Assembly (NCBI RefSeq): GCF_000067165.1
Contig: NC_010162.1
Location: forward strand, 3,740,501 to 3,804,500
DNA: 64,000 nt
DNA from: Sorangium cellulosum So ce56
Lineage (GTDB): Bacteria; Myxococcota_A; Polyangia; Polyangiales; Polyangiaceae
Reading direction: 5' to 3'
Below are positions 1 to 8,997 of this stretch, piece by piece (within the stretch, counting starts at the first letter, position 1; each line of letters opens with the position of its first letter). Both the position numbers and the translations under genes were made by a program. The notes beneath the pieces were generated by a model. It made no database searches. It saw nothing but the letters and a program-made list of their open reading frames with translations, and was not told the origin of the DNA.

Positions 1-3000
1 GACCTCCAGTGGGCCGACCCCGCCTCGCTGAAGCTCCTCGAGCTCCTGATGACCGATCCCGACGCCCGCGGGATGCTCGTGATCGGCGCTTACCGCGACC
101 AGGAAGTCGACGAGGCCCATCCGCTGGCGAGGCTCGTCGGCGGCCTGCGGGCGGCGGGCGCGTCCGCCTCCGAGGTGTGGCTCGGGCCGCTCGAGATCGA
201 GGACATCCGCCGGCTCCTCGCCGACACCCTGCGCTGCCGCCTCGAGGACACGGACGCCTTCGCGGCGCTCATCCTGGAGAGGACCGCGGGCAACCCGTTC
301 TTCATCCACCAGCTCCTGCACGCCCTCGCCGGCGAGGGGATCGTGCGCTTCGATCCGGCCGCGGGGGCGTGGGCGTGGAGCCTCGAGCGCGCCCGGAGCG
401 CGGAGGGCGCGGAGGGCGTCGTCGAGCTGATGGCCGCGAAGATCCGGCGGCTCGCGCCCGGCGCGCAGCGCGCCCTCCGGCTCGCCGCCTGCGTGGGCCA
501 CCGCTTCGACCTCCGGACGCTCGCGCTCGTCGCCGAGCAGCCCCCGGGCGAGGTGGCCGCGGCCCTCTGGGAGGCCCTGCGGGCGGGCCTCGTCGTGCCC
601 CTCGATCCCGAGTACCGCCTCGTCCACGCCGGCGACGCGGCGGTCGCGGGCAGGCTGCTCGAGGACCCCTCGTTCCGCGTCTCGTACCGGTTCCTGCACG
701 ATCGCGTCCAGCAGGCGGCGTACGCGCTCATCGACGAGCCGGAGCGGAAGCGGCTGCACCACCGCATCGGCCGGCTGCTCGCGGCGAGCCTCGGCGAGGA
801 CCCGAGCGACGAGGATCTGTTCGTCGTCGTCGGCCACCTGAACCTCGCCGCGGGCCTGATCGAGGGCGCGGCGGAGCGCGGCGAGTTCGTGCGGCTCAAC
901 GTGGCCGCGGGGCGGCGCGCGCAGGCGGCGACCGCGTACGACGCCGCGTTCGGCTACCTGAGCGCCGCGGCGTCCGCGCTCGGCCCGGATCCATCGGCCG
1001 GCGAGCCGGGCCTCGCCTTCGACATCTTCGACATCTTCGACATTTATGCCGCGAAGGCCGAGTGCGCGTACCTGAGCGGCCGCTGCGACGAGGCGGAGGC
1101 GCTCTTCGACGCCCTCCTCGAGCGCGCCGCCTCGGACGCGGAGCGCGCGCGCGTTTACCGCATGCGGATGGTCCTCTACAACGCGCAGCACCGCTGGGCG
1201 GACTCGCTCGCGGTGGCGCTCCAGGGCCTGCGCCTCTTCGGCATGGAGGTGCCCACCGAGGGCGAGGCGCTCGCCGCCGCGCTCCGCGCGGAGCTCGCCG
1301 AGGCCGAGCGCGGCTTCGCCGCCCGGCGGGGCGAGGACGTCGGCGCGAGCCCGGAGCTCGCCGATCCGCACGTCAGGATCGTGGTGGAGATGCTCGGTTA
1401 CGGCTCGCCCTCGGCGTATATCATCAACCTGCCGCTGGCCCAGCTCCTCGCCGTCAGGATGGCGAACCTGTCGCTCCGGCACGGGATCTCGCCGGTGGCC
1501 AGCGTGGCGTACGCGCTCCACGGCTTCTACCTGGCCGCGTTCTGGGGCCAGCCGCACGAGGGCTACAGGATCGTGCGGATGGGCGTCGCCCTGAACGACA
1601 GGTACCGGGTCGATGCCATCAGGGCGAAGGTCGACTTCAACTACGGGGTCGTCATGAACCACTCGAGGCCGCAGCGCGAGGCGCTCGAGGTCCTCCAGCG
1701 GGCGCGGGTCGCCGGGATGGAGACCGGCGACTTCATGTTCGCGTCGGCGGCCTCCAACATCGTCGCCCAGATGAAGCTCAGCCTGGAAGGCGAGCTCCGG
1801 CGCGTGCGCGAGGACGTCGGCGGGTTCCTGCGCTTCACCTCCCGCACGAAGGACGCGCTGTCGACGGCGGTCCAGACCGTCGCGCGGCAGGTGATCCAGA
1901 ACCTCGAGGGGCGCACGCTGGACCGCGGCACGCTGAGCGACGCCGGCTTCGACGAGGACGCCTTCGTGCCGAAGCTCGATGGGATGGGCTTCGCGATCGT
2001 CGCGGGCTTCTACTACACGAACAAGCTCGCGCTCGCGTACCTCTACGGCGATCACGAGGGCGCGCTGCGGATGGCCCGCCGCGCGCACGAGCGGGCCCGC
2101 GCCCTGACGGGCCAGTACATCGGCATCGTCGATCTGCCGCTCTACACCTGCCTCACCATCCTGGCGCTCGGCCCTCGGGCGAGCGGGGAGGAGGGCGGCG
2201 CGCTGGCCGAGATGCTCGCGTCGAGCCACGACAAGCTCGCCGTCCTCGCGCGGGACTGCCCCGAGCTCCGGCACCTGGAGCTGCTCGTCCGGGCGGAGCG
2301 CGCGCGCGTCGCCGGGGAGGCGCTGGAGCCGATCCTCGAGCTCTACCAGCAGGCGAGCGACGCGGCGGAGCAGGCGGGGTACGTGCGCTACCGCGCGCTC
2401 GTCAGCGAGCTCTGCGGCAGGTTCCTCGCGGCGAGGCGCATGCCGTGGCTCGCGCGCTCGTGCCTCGTCGAGGCCTACCAGGCCTACGCGCGCTGGGGCG
2501 CCACGGCCAAGCTGCGGCAGATGGAGGAGGCGTACGTCGAGCTGCTCCCCCGCGCGGCGGCGGGCCAGCCCGCGTCCACGAGCGTCCTGTCGAGCCTGAC
2601 CTCGGTCGCCTCGTCGACGACCGAGGCGGTCGCGCGGCGCGTGGCGCTGCTCGACGCGGCGGCGCTCATCCGCGCCGCGCAGGCGGTGGCGCGCGAGATC
2701 GACCTCGGCCGCGTGATGACGCGGCTGCTCCGGCTCGCCATCGAGAGCGTCGGCGCCCAGCGGGGCGCGCTGATCCTGGACCACGAGGGCGGCCCGCGCG
2801 TGGAGGCCGTCGCCGAGGACGGGGGCGAGGTGTGCGTCGGCCCGTCCACGCCCGTGCGCGAGAGCGGCGCCGTCGCAGCGCGGGTGATCGAGCTCGCGAT
2901 GCGCGCCGGGAGCGCCGTCGTCGTGGCCGACGCCGCGCAGGACGGGCGGTTCGACGGCGACCCCTACGTCGCGGCGCGCAAGCCGCGATCGGTGCTCGCG

Positions 3001-3735
3001 CTGCCCATGGTGAGCCAGGGGGAGATCTCGGGCGTCCTCTATTTGGAGAACAACGCCGCGCCCGAGGTGTTCTCGCCCGCCCGACTCGACGTGCTCGAGC
3101 TCGTCGCCGCGCAGGCCGCCATCGCCGTGAAGAACGCGCTGCTCTACGCGCGCGTCCAGGCGGCGAGCGACGAGCTCCGCAGGGCCAACGACGCGCTCGA
3201 GGCGGCCGTCGCCGCCCGCACCGCGGAGCTCTCCGCGGCGAAGGTGCAGCTGGAGGCGGAGCTCGTCGAGCGGGAGAGCGCCGAGCGGGCGCGCGCCGCC
3301 CTCCAGGAGGACCTCATCCGCGTGCAGCGCGAGCGGCTCGCCGAGCTGTCGACGCCGCTCATCCCGATCACCGACCAGATCATGGTCATGCCGCTCATCG
3401 GGACCCTGGACGCGGAGCGGGCGGACGAGGCGCTCGAGACGGCGCTGCGCGGCGTGGCGGACACGTCGGCGCAGGTCGTCATCCTGGACATCACGGGCGT
3501 GAAAGGCGTGGACAGCAGCGTCGCCGCGACGCTCGTCCGGGCCGCGACCGCGCTGCGGCTGCTCGGCGCCGAGGCGGTGATCACCGGGATCCGAGGCCAC
3601 GTGTCGCAGACGCTGGTCAGCCTCGGGATCGACCTCCGCGAGACCGTCGTCCAGGGGACGCTCCAGCGCGGGATCGCGTACGCGCTCCGGAAGACCGGCC
3701 AGGCGCGGCAGCTCGCCGCCATGGCCCCCCGCTGA
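1..3735 (+). CDS. Partial multidomain signalling protein: AAA/TPR-like, GAF and STAS (C-terminal part of a kinase-family sensor)
   Basis: The reading frame is open at the left edge and 1244 residues are visible. The first residues, DLQWAD, are a Walker B motif of the AAA-ATPase module that follows a Ser/Thr kinase in many myxobacterial sensor proteins, so the kinase and Walker A lie outside the window. A long helical TPR-like region follows. A GAF domain occupies about residues 885-1050, a coiled coil 1050-1115, and a STAS domain 1117-1233. The STAS resembles RsbR/RsbS modules (segment LDITGVKGVDSS), with Ser where the phosphorylated residue is expected. There is no histidine-kinase domain. 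The likely role is intracellular sensing coupled to a STAS partner-switch; ligand and partners are unknown. A 9-bp in-frame repeat at 1017-1044 encodes FDIFDIFDI. It is convergent with the next gene. Confidence 0.85.
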   Translation, partial: DLQWADPASLKLLELLMTDPDARGMLVIGAYRDQEVDEAHPLARLVGGLRAAGASASEVWLGPLEIEDIRRLLADTLRCRLEDTDAFAALILERTAGNPFFIHQLLHALAGEGIVRFDPAAGAWAWSLERARSAEGAEGVVELMAAKIRRLAPGAQRALRLAACVGHRFDLRTLALVAEQPPGEVAAALWEALRAGLVVPLDPEYRLVHAGDAAVAGRLLEDPSFRVSYRFLHDRVQQAAYALIDEPERKRLHHRIGRLLAASLGEDPSDEDLFVVVGHLNLAAGLIEGAAERGEFVRLNVAAGRRAQAATAYDAAFGYLSAAASALGPDPSAGEPGLAFDIFDIFDIYAAKAECAYLSGRCDEAEALFDALLERAASDAERARVYRMRMVLYNAQHRWADSLAVALQGLRLFGMEVPTEGEALAAALRAELAEAERGFAARRGEDVGASPELADPHVRIVVEMLGYGSPSAYIINLPLAQLLAVRMANLSLRHGISPVASVAYALHGFYLAAFWGQPHEGYRIVRMGVALNDRYRVDAIRAKVDFNYGVVMNHSRPQREALEVLQRARVAGMETGDFMFASAASNIVAQMKLSLEGELRRVREDVGGFLRFTSRTKDALSTAVQTVARQVIQNLEGRTLDRGTLSDAGFDEDAFVPKLDGMGFAIVAGFYYTNKLALAYLYGDHEGALRMARRAHERARALTGQYIGIVDLPLYTCLTILALGPRASGEEGGALAEMLASSHDKLAVLARDCPELRHLELLVRAERARVAGEALEPILELYQQASDAAEQAGYVRYRALVSELCGRFLAARRMPWLARSCLVEAYQAYARWGATAKLRQMEEAYVELLPRAAAGQPASTSVLSSLTSVASSTTEAVARRVALLDAAALIRAAQAVAREIDLGRVMTRLLRLAIESVGAQRGALILDHEGGPRVEAVAEDGGEVCVGPSTPVRESGAVAARVIELAMRAGSAVVVADAAQDGRFDGDPYVAARKPRSVLALPMVSQGEISGVLYLENNAAPEVFSPARLDVLELVAAQAAIAVKNALLYARVQAASDELRRANDALEAAVAARTAELSAAKVQLEAELVERESAERARAALQEDLIRVQRERLAELSTPLIPITDQIMVMPLIGTLDAERADEALETALRGVADTSAQVVILDITGVKGVDSSVAATLVRAATALRLLGAEAVITGIRGHVSQTLVSLGIDLRETVVQGTLQRGIAYALRKTGQARQLAAMAPR

Positions 3736-3737
3736 CG

Positions 3738-3753
3738 GCCCGCGATCGCGGGC
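3738..3753. terminator. Perfect palindrome between convergent genes
   Basis: GCCCGCGATCGCGGGC is a perfect 16-bp palindrome filling almost all of the 20-nt gap between the stop codons at 3735 and 3756. It contains the octamer GCGATCGC. Its position suggests a bidirectional transcription end, but there is no T-run and no loop, so a rho-independent mechanism is not shown. Confidence 0.4.
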
Positions 3754-3755
3754 GC

Positions 3756-4112
3756 TCAGTTGGCGAGCTTGTTCGCCTCTCGCGGGCCGAAGATCGCCTC
3801 CCAGTTCGAGCGGTAGGCGTCGGTCGCGACCTGCGCGGGGCCTGACCGGGCCGACTCGCGCGCCGCCGGGAGGAGCACCTCCACGTCGAAGAGCCGCGCG
3901 TGCTCGGACCGCTGCGTCAGCTTCACGAGCTCCCCGTTGAGCGGGCGCCCGTGCTCGGTGGGCCGCAGCTCGCCGATCTCGAGCCGGTCCTCCCGGCTCC
4001 GGATCACCCGGAAGCCTTCCCCCTGCTCGACGGGGCTATGGATGAAGACGACATCCTGATTCGCGGCGGGCGCGGGCGTTTCCTGGTTCTGCGGGGGCTC
4101 GTCCTTGCCCAT
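3756..4112 (-). CDS. Hypothetical protein, 118 aa
   Basis: I do not recognise this protein. The start at 4112 (MGKDEPPQN) is chosen because the frame upstream is low-complexity and unlike protein. The N-terminal 20 residues are rich in Pro, Gln and Ala and look disordered. The middle (VVFIHSPVEQGEGFRVIRSREDRLEIGELR is split here as the stretch after residue 20) looks like a compact beta-rich domain with charged turns, followed by an Ala-rich helical tail ending WEAIFGPREANKLAN. There is no signal peptide or membrane segment. It is convergent with the sensor gene and divergent from the PilZ gene. Such short proteins are common and conserved in related myxobacteria, but that is recollection, not shown here. 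Confidence 0.6.
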   Translation of the reverse strand: MGKDEPPQNQETPAPAANQDVVFIHSPVEQGEGFRVIRSREDRLEIGELRPTEHGRPLNGELVKLTQRSEHARLFDVEVLLPAARESARSGPAQVATDAYRSNWEAIFGPREANKLAN

Positions 4113-4427
4113 CGCGAGAGTTTCCCACGTTTGCCCCCCCGAGCGCCAGGTGAAGCGAGCGCTCGATCGCCGCCAGTCACCGCCAGTCACCACCAGCCAC
4201 CGCCTGCCGCCCGTTGCACACCGCCTCCGCCCCCGTTGCTCGGTGGCTCCGTTGCTCCCCGCGCCGCAACGCTGCGCATCACGGCGGCGCGTGTTCACGT
4301 GGCGCATGGCCGGGGCCTCCAAAACTTGGCCAGCGCGGGGCTTACGCCGTACTGCCGGCCAATGGGCGCTCTGCACCGCGGAGGGCCCGCGATGGCGGAC
4401 GCGGCTTCGCGGCGGAGGTATGGGCGT
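4113..4427. other. Divergent intergenic region
   Basis: This 315-nt gap separates the small minus-strand gene from the PilZ gene. It holds short imperfect direct repeats of CGCCAGTCACC/CACCAGCCACC at about 4171-4205. I see no convincing promoter hexamers or RNA gene. A GGAGG at 4414-4418 is the ribosome binding site of the downstream gene. Confidence 0.4.
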
Positions 4428-6737
4428 ATGAACGGTCGAGGCGCAGAGGGAGAGGGCGTTCGCAAGGCGCCGGAATCCTTGGACAGGGAGCGCGAGGGCG
4501 GCGGCGAGCGGCGCGCTGGCGCCGGGCAGCGGGTCCGCGTCGAGGCGCTCGTCGCGGTCGGCGAGACGTCGGGCGGCGGCTTCGAGGCCGAGTCGATCGA
4601 TATGTCCCCCGAGGGGATGCGCCTGCGCACGGCGTACCTGCCGCGGGTCGGCGACGCCCTGATCTGCCGGTTCGACGGGCTCGGCAAGGAGCTGGTCGTC
4701 GAGGGCGAGGTCTGCTGGCGCACCGAGCAGGCGCGCGGCGGCGAGTTCGGCCTGCGCTTCACCGGCCTCGACGCCGGGTCGGAGGAGGCGGTGCGCGCGA
4801 TGTGCTCGTCGATCGACGCGGGCCCCGCGCCGGCGCTCGCCGTCCAGGCCGCGGCCGCGTCGCCCGTGGCCGCGCAGCGGGGCTCCCGCGTGCGGCTCCA
4901 CATCGAGGGTCTGGGCTCGCCGATGAAGGCGCGCGTGCGCGGCGGCGGGCTCGACGACCTCGAGGTCGGCTCCAACCTGGAGTTCCTCAAGGTGGGCCGC
5001 TCCCTCGAGCTGGAGGAGGTCGATCAGGGCACGCGCCGCGAGGCGTACATCGATCACGTGAAGGTCGAGGTCGACCCGGTGACGAGCGTGCCGCAGCTCG
5101 TGGTCACGCTGGCCTACGAGGCGCCCCGCGCGGCCAGGGCGCCGCGGCCGCGGCCCTCGTCGCCCGAGGCGCTCCCCCCGGCCCCGGCGCGATCTTCCCA
5201 CGACGCCGGCGCGCGGGCGCCGTCGTCGCCGCCGCAGGGCGAGCGCGCGGCTTCGCGACCGTCGTCGGCGCCGACCGTCCCGGCGCGCGATCATCAGAGC
5301 GAGCGCGCGGCTGCGCGGCCTTCCACGGCGCCGACGGTTCCGGCGCGCGATCCTCAGGGCGAGCGCGCGACGGCGCGGCCTTCCACGGCGCCGGCGGCCG
5401 AGCCTCGGGGCGAGCGCGCCTCATCGGGCGCGAGCGGCGGCGCGGCGGCCCACGCGGACGACGACCACGACAGCGACGTGTCGCCGGCGCTCTCGGCCCG
5501 GGAAGCGCGCGCGGGCGCCGAGGCGGCCCCGCCCTCCGCGGACGACGGAGCGCCGCCCTCCGCGGGGAGCGTGGCCGAGGACGCGGGCGCCGAGGCGGCT
5601 GCCGATGCCGACGCGCAGCCGGGCCGGCTGCGCGAGGTCGGCGAGAAGGCCGCGATGGCGGGCAAGGCGGTGGCGGGCAAGATCGCGCCCGCGCTGGCCG
5701 GCGCCGGGGCGCGCGCGGCCACGGCGATGGCGGGCCTCGTGGCGAGGATCAAGGCGCGGCGCGCCGCGCGTGCAGGCGACAGCGACGGGTCGGGCAAGGA
5801 CGGCGGCCCGCGCCGCAAGACGGCGCCGCCGCCGGCTGGCGCGCTGAAGTCCGGCGGGCGCCGGCTGGTGCGCGAGGAGCCCGAGGAGGCGGCGGGCGAG
5901 GACGGGGAGCCGCCGCGCTTCAACAAGAAGGCGGCCGCGGTCGGCAGCTTCCTCGGGCTGGCGGCGGTGCTCGTCGTGTTCGGGGCGGCGCGCCTCCTCG
6001 GCCTGCGGGGCGGCGACGCGCCCTCGGCCGGGGCCGAGTCGGCCGCGGGCGCGCCGGCGCTGCCAGCGTCGGCGTCCTCCGGCGCGCCTGCCCTCGCGGC
6101 GGCCGCGGGGCCGGCTGGCGCGCCGGGCGGCGCGCTCACGGCGAACGTCCCGCTGTTCGGCGCGACGCCGCTGTCGACGACGGAGCCTGTGCCGCCGACG
6201 CCACCGGCGGATCCGAGCGCGCTGGCCGGCGGCGCGCTCGCGCCGGGCGCGGCGGTCCCGGGCGGCCCGGGCGAGGACGACGAGGTGGAGGCGGCGGACG
6301 ACGGCGACCGGGAGGGGCCGCGGGAGTGGGGGCAGGGGTCGGTGAGGAACCCCATCGTCCTGAAGCTCAAGATGGACGGCCCGATCGAGGAGCTGAACGG
6401 CGCGGCCGGCGCGATGGGCTTCACGGTATCGCTGCCTGATCGGCGGGCGCTGTCGTCGGGCAGCGGCCTTGCCCGCAAGGACAAGCGCATCGCGTCGGTG
6501 CGCGTGGTCAACACCGCGCATGGCGCGGAGGTCACCCTGCAGTTCAAGGACGGCGTGCCCGCCTACAAGGCGAAGGCGCGCGGCGATCGCCTGGAGATCT
6601 CGCTCGGCCGCGGAGAGTCGAAGAAGGTGGCATCGAAGGCGAAGCCCGAGAAGAACGAGAAGAACGAGAAGAAGAAGGGCGACGACGCCAAGAAGAAGAG
6701 CGAGAAGGGGAGCGGCAAGAAGGACAAGGAGCGCTGA
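4428..6737 (+). CDS. PilZ-domain membrane protein with AMIN-like C-terminal domain
   Basis: The start at 4428 is supported by GGAGG nine bases upstream. Residues ~30-130 form a PilZ domain (c-di-GMP-binding family), with the DMSPEGMRL-type core. Residues ~150-232 may be a second, divergent beta domain. A long Ala/Pro-rich linker contains three 20-residue repeats (core ERAxARPSTAPTVPARD, 5236-5415). One membrane helix lies near residues 498-525. After another disordered stretch, residues ~641-725 resemble an AMIN domain, the envelope-targeting module of PilQ and amidases. The tail is Lys/Glu-rich. The order suggests a cytoplasmic PilZ part and an outside AMIN-like part on one helix, linking cytoplasmic signalling to the envelope. 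Ligand-binding arginines of PilZ (RxxxR) are not clear, so c-di-GMP binding is uncertain. Confidence 0.75.
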   Translation: MNGRGAEGEGVRKAPESLDREREGGGERRAGAGQRVRVEALVAVGETSGGGFEAESIDMSPEGMRLRTAYLPRVGDALICRFDGLGKELVVEGEVCWRTEQARGGEFGLRFTGLDAGSEEAVRAMCSSIDAGPAPALAVQAAAASPVAAQRGSRVRLHIEGLGSPMKARVRGGGLDDLEVGSNLEFLKVGRSLELEEVDQGTRREAYIDHVKVEVDPVTSVPQLVVTLAYEAPRAARAPRPRPSSPEALPPAPARSSHDAGARAPSSPPQGERAASRPSSAPTVPARDHQSERAAARPSTAPTVPARDPQGERATARPSTAPAAEPRGERASSGASGGAAAHADDDHDSDVSPALSAREARAGAEAAPPSADDGAPPSAGSVAEDAGAEAAADADAQPGRLREVGEKAAMAGKAVAGKIAPALAGAGARAATAMAGLVARIKARRAARAGDSDGSGKDGGPRRKTAPPPAGALKSGGRRLVREEPEEAAGEDGEPPRFNKKAAAVGSFLGLAAVLVVFGAARLLGLRGGDAPSAGAESAAGAPALPASASSGAPALAAAAGPAGAPGGALTANVPLFGATPLSTTEPVPPTPPADPSALAGGALAPGAAVPGGPGEDDEVEAADDGDREGPREWGQGSVRNPIVLKLKMDGPIEELNGAAGAMGFTVSLPDRRALSSGSGLARKDKRIASVRVVNTAHGAEVTLQFKDGVPAYKAKARGDRLEISLGRGESKKVASKAKPEKNEKNEKKKGDDAKKKSEKGSGKKDKER
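5236..5415 (+). repeat. Three 60-bp tandem repeats inside the PilZ gene
   Basis: Three imperfect, in-frame 60-bp units encode a 20-residue repeat with the core RPSTAPTVPARD. They lie in the disordered linker and may change its length between strains. Confidence 0.7.
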
Positions 6738-6802
6738 GGGGCGCTCGGCCGGGCGGAACTGGCCGGGTTGGCGCGCCGCGCTCGGCGTGGCATTCTCCTG
6801 GG

Positions 6803-7159
6803 GTGCGGTGGAACGACGAGAAGAGCCGGCGTTTCCAGGCGCTCCGCGCGGCCGAGGCGCGGGGGACGTTGACGGACCCCGAGCGCGCGGAGCTCTCTCG
6901 TCTGTTTGAGGATCTCGACGCGGAAGAGGCCGACGCGCTGCGCCCGGCGATGGAGCTGGCGGCGGCACGCGCGGAGGACCTCGCGGCGCAGAAGGCACAG
7001 CTCGAATCCCAGGCCGACGCGCTGGCGCGCATCGTGGCCGAGCAGGAAGGGCTCCTGGCAGATGCCACCGCCTACCTCCAGAAGCTGCGGGAGAAGAACG
7101 CGGCCTTGGCGGAGGACTACCGGCGCCTCATGGGGCACGATCTCGCCCCGGCCCGCTGA
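6803..7159 (+). CDS. Small coiled-coil protein, 118 aa
   Basis: GTG start. The protein is almost entirely helical and charged. The first ~45 residues resemble a short N-terminal helical hairpin (RGTLTDPERAELSRLF), and residues ~50-110 form a coiled coil with regular Ala/Leu spacing. There is no signal peptide and no membrane helix. It ends 12 nt before the HNH gene on the same strand, so the two are probably cotranscribed. The function is unknown. Confidence 0.65.
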   Translation: MRWNDEKSRRFQALRAAEARGTLTDPERAELSRLFEDLDAEEADALRPAMELAAARAEDLAAQKAQLESQADALARIVAEQEGLLADATAYLQKLREKNAALAEDYRRLMGHDLAPAR

Positions 7160-7171
7160 GGGTGTGGTCGC

Positions 7172-7690
7172 GTGGCCGATGAGTTACGCGCGCTGGTCCG
7201 GGAGGGCTTTCGCGCGCGCTGCGCCTACTGCGGGGTGCACGAGGATGCGGTCGGGGCCACGCTGACGGTCGACCACCATCGCCCGCGCGCACATGGAGGC
7301 ACCGATGACGTGACGAACCTCGTCTACTGCTGTGCCAGGTGCAACGAACACAAGGGCGCCTACTGGCACGAGCAGGATCCTCCTTATGTCCGCCTGCTTC
7401 ATCCCGGGCGAGATAATCTGGCGCAGCACGTGCACGAGAGCGACGACGGACATCTCGTTGGCCTCACCCCCGCGGGCGAGTTCTTCGTCCAGCGCTTGCG
7501 ATTGAATCGCCCGCAGCTCGTGGCCTATCGGCGCGCACGGCAGGCGGAGGTGACGCTTACGGCGGAGCTCGCGGCGAGCCGCCGGCGCGTCGAAGAGCTG
7601 GAGCGCGCGGTGCTCGATCTGCGTGCGGCGCTGGAATCGACCGCGGATGAGATCGAGCGCCGGTCGAAGGGGCGCCCCGGGGAGCCCTGA
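7172..7690 (+). CDS. HNH endonuclease family protein
   Basis: GTG start, 172 residues. A zinc-bound HNH motif is visible: CAYC near residue 17, the catalytic-type VDHHRPRAHGG near residue 33, and YCCARCNEHKG near residue 50. The spacing fits small HNH nucleases of the McrA/HNH_5 type. Residues ~120-165 form a coiled coil. The nuclease follows the coiled-coil gene with a 12-nt gap and may act with it. Nothing else nearby indicates a restriction system or a mobile intron, so its substrate is unknown. Confidence 0.85.
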   Translation: MADELRALVREGFRARCAYCGVHEDAVGATLTVDHHRPRAHGGTDDVTNLVYCCARCNEHKGAYWHEQDPPYVRLLHPGRDNLAQHVHESDDGHLVGLTPAGEFFVQRLRLNRPQLVAYRRARQAEVTLTAELAASRRRVEELERAVLDLRAALESTADEIERRSKGRPGEP

Positions 7691-7727
7691 ACCATTCGAG
7701 TCCGGGCTCGGCTCCTTCTTCTCCTCC

Positions 7728-8435
7728 TCAGAGGAAGAAGTGGGCCGTCAGGTTGACGGACCCGCTGCTGGCGTTGCTGCTCTCGCCCATGTACTCGTAG
7801 CTCAGGATCGTCCAGCGCCCGGTCATCTCGAACCCGAAGCCTTTCGGACGACCCCACAGAACGCCCAGCTCCAGCATGCCGCCCAGGGCGTCGTCGAACC
7901 GAGCATCGGCGCCGCCGAGGACGCCGTCGCCATAGAGGTGCGGGTTGAGCTCCAGGATCCCGCCCGCGGCCACGACGCCGTGCCACGAGCTGTCGATTGC
8001 CACCAGGCTTCGGACGGAGGCCATCAACGGGATTCGCTCCAGCTTGATCGAGCCATCGGCGTCGACGAGGGTGCTCTTGTACTTCCACCCGGCGTCCAGC
8101 CCGAGACCGAGTCCCACGCGATCCCCGAGCCAGAGAGGCGTCCAGGTCAGTCCGCCGGAGAGGGAGACCCCTTCTCCGGCGTGGACGGTGGTCGTGGAGC
8201 CGTCCGAGTACGTGAGCACGGCGAGCTCATCGCCGCCGAAGGCGAGGCCGAGCGAAGCGTGCAACCCCAGAGACGAGAGCCATTCCTCGCGGCGCAGGGC
8301 CGGGGCGAACTCGTTCGGAGCGGCGTCCGCCTCGGGTGCTGCGGAGGGAGCCTCGGCGCGCGCCACGGAGGCCCAACCCAGTATTCCCACTCCCACTCCC
8401 AGCGCAGTGATCAGGAACTTCGAGTTGATGGTCAT
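7728..8435 (-). CDS. Outer-membrane beta-barrel protein
   Basis: The 235-residue product starts with a signal peptide (hydrophobic core ALGVGVGILGWASV, cleavage after ARA near residue 27). The rest alternates polar and hydrophobic residues with Gly- and aromatic-rich strands and ends in HFFL, as expected for a small outer-membrane barrel. GGAGCGAGAACC precedes the ATG. It is divergent from a broken TetR gene, which may once have controlled it. No substrate can be assigned. Confidence 0.75.
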   Translation of the reverse strand: MTINSKFLITALGVGVGILGWASVARAEAPSAAPEADAAPNEFAPALRREEWLSSLGLHASLGLAFGGDELAVLTYSDGSTTTVHAGEGVSLSGGLTWTPLWLGDRVGLGLGLDAGWKYKSTLVDADGSIKLERIPLMASVRSLVAIDSSWHGVVAAGGILELNPHLYGDGVLGGADARFDDALGGMLELGVLWGRPKGFGFEMTGRWTILSYEYMGESSNASSGSVNLTAHFFL

Positions 8436-8636
8436 GGTTCTCGCTCCAATCCTGGCCGGTCAACCGGTGACGGCGACGACAATCTTGTCGCGCACGCCGA
8501 CGAATACGTGTTCGCCAGCGCGGCTCTTCCCGACGTCGTGCAGCCTCTGAACACATGCCGGCGATCGGCGCGGCGTCAGCTTCGGTGAAGGACACGCGTG
8601 CTGGCGTTGTGTGAGCCTTCGAGTGACGAGGTGATA

Positions 8637-8670
8637 GACAATGGGTTTCTTGTGTAATCTTGTCAACGGC
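8637..8670 (-). promoter_or_regulatory. Possible promoter/operator for the barrel gene
   Basis: On the minus strand TTGACA (8666-8661) is a perfect -35 hexamer, but the -10 seventeen bases on (CATTGT) is weak. The short arms GACAA (8637-8641) and TTGTC (8660-8664) make an inverted repeat. This is the lowest-GC patch of the gap and sits between the barrel gene and the TetR remnant, where a TetR operator would be expected. Confidence 0.3.
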
Positions 8671-8723
8671 GAAGCAGGGAGAGGTCATGGCGTCATGAAG
8701 GCATACCCAGCGGGCTTGGGTCG

Positions 8724-8995
8724 ATGTCCCGGGAGCGCTCGCCACGGACGCCGAGCAAGGCTCGGCCGAACGATGCGCAGCGTGGAGTTGGGGCCGACCC
8801 GCGCATGCCTCTGTCGCGGGATCGGGTGTTGCGGGCGGTGCTTCGCTTCGCCGATGAGGCCGGCCTCGACGCCGTGACGACGTGGGCTGTCGCCCAGCGC
8901 TTGCACGTCGAGGCCATGTTCCTCGACAGCATGTCACTCACAAGGGCGATATCGTCGAGATCGTTGTCTCCGAGATACTTTACCTTCGGCCTGGG
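8724..8995 (+). pseudogene. Frameshifted, truncated TetR-family regulator
   Basis: The N-terminal helix-turn-helix of a TetR regulator is readable from about 8802 (LSRDRVLRAVLRFADEAGLDAVTT). At 8928-8931 the frame breaks: the expected segment continues one frame back as HVTHKGDIVEIVVSEIL up to about 8985. A single-base deletion at AGC|ATG explains the shift. The remaining ligand-binding domain is absent; the sequence runs directly into the tandem repeat array. The gene is therefore dead. TetR genes of this kind usually control a divergent neighbour, here the barrel gene. Confidence 0.8.
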
Positions 8996-8997
8996 GG

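Noticed and set aside
6785..6803. Sigma-54 promoter before the coiled-coil gene
   Set aside because: TGGCATTCTCCTGGGG resembles the -24 box only loosely and the spacing to GC is wrong.
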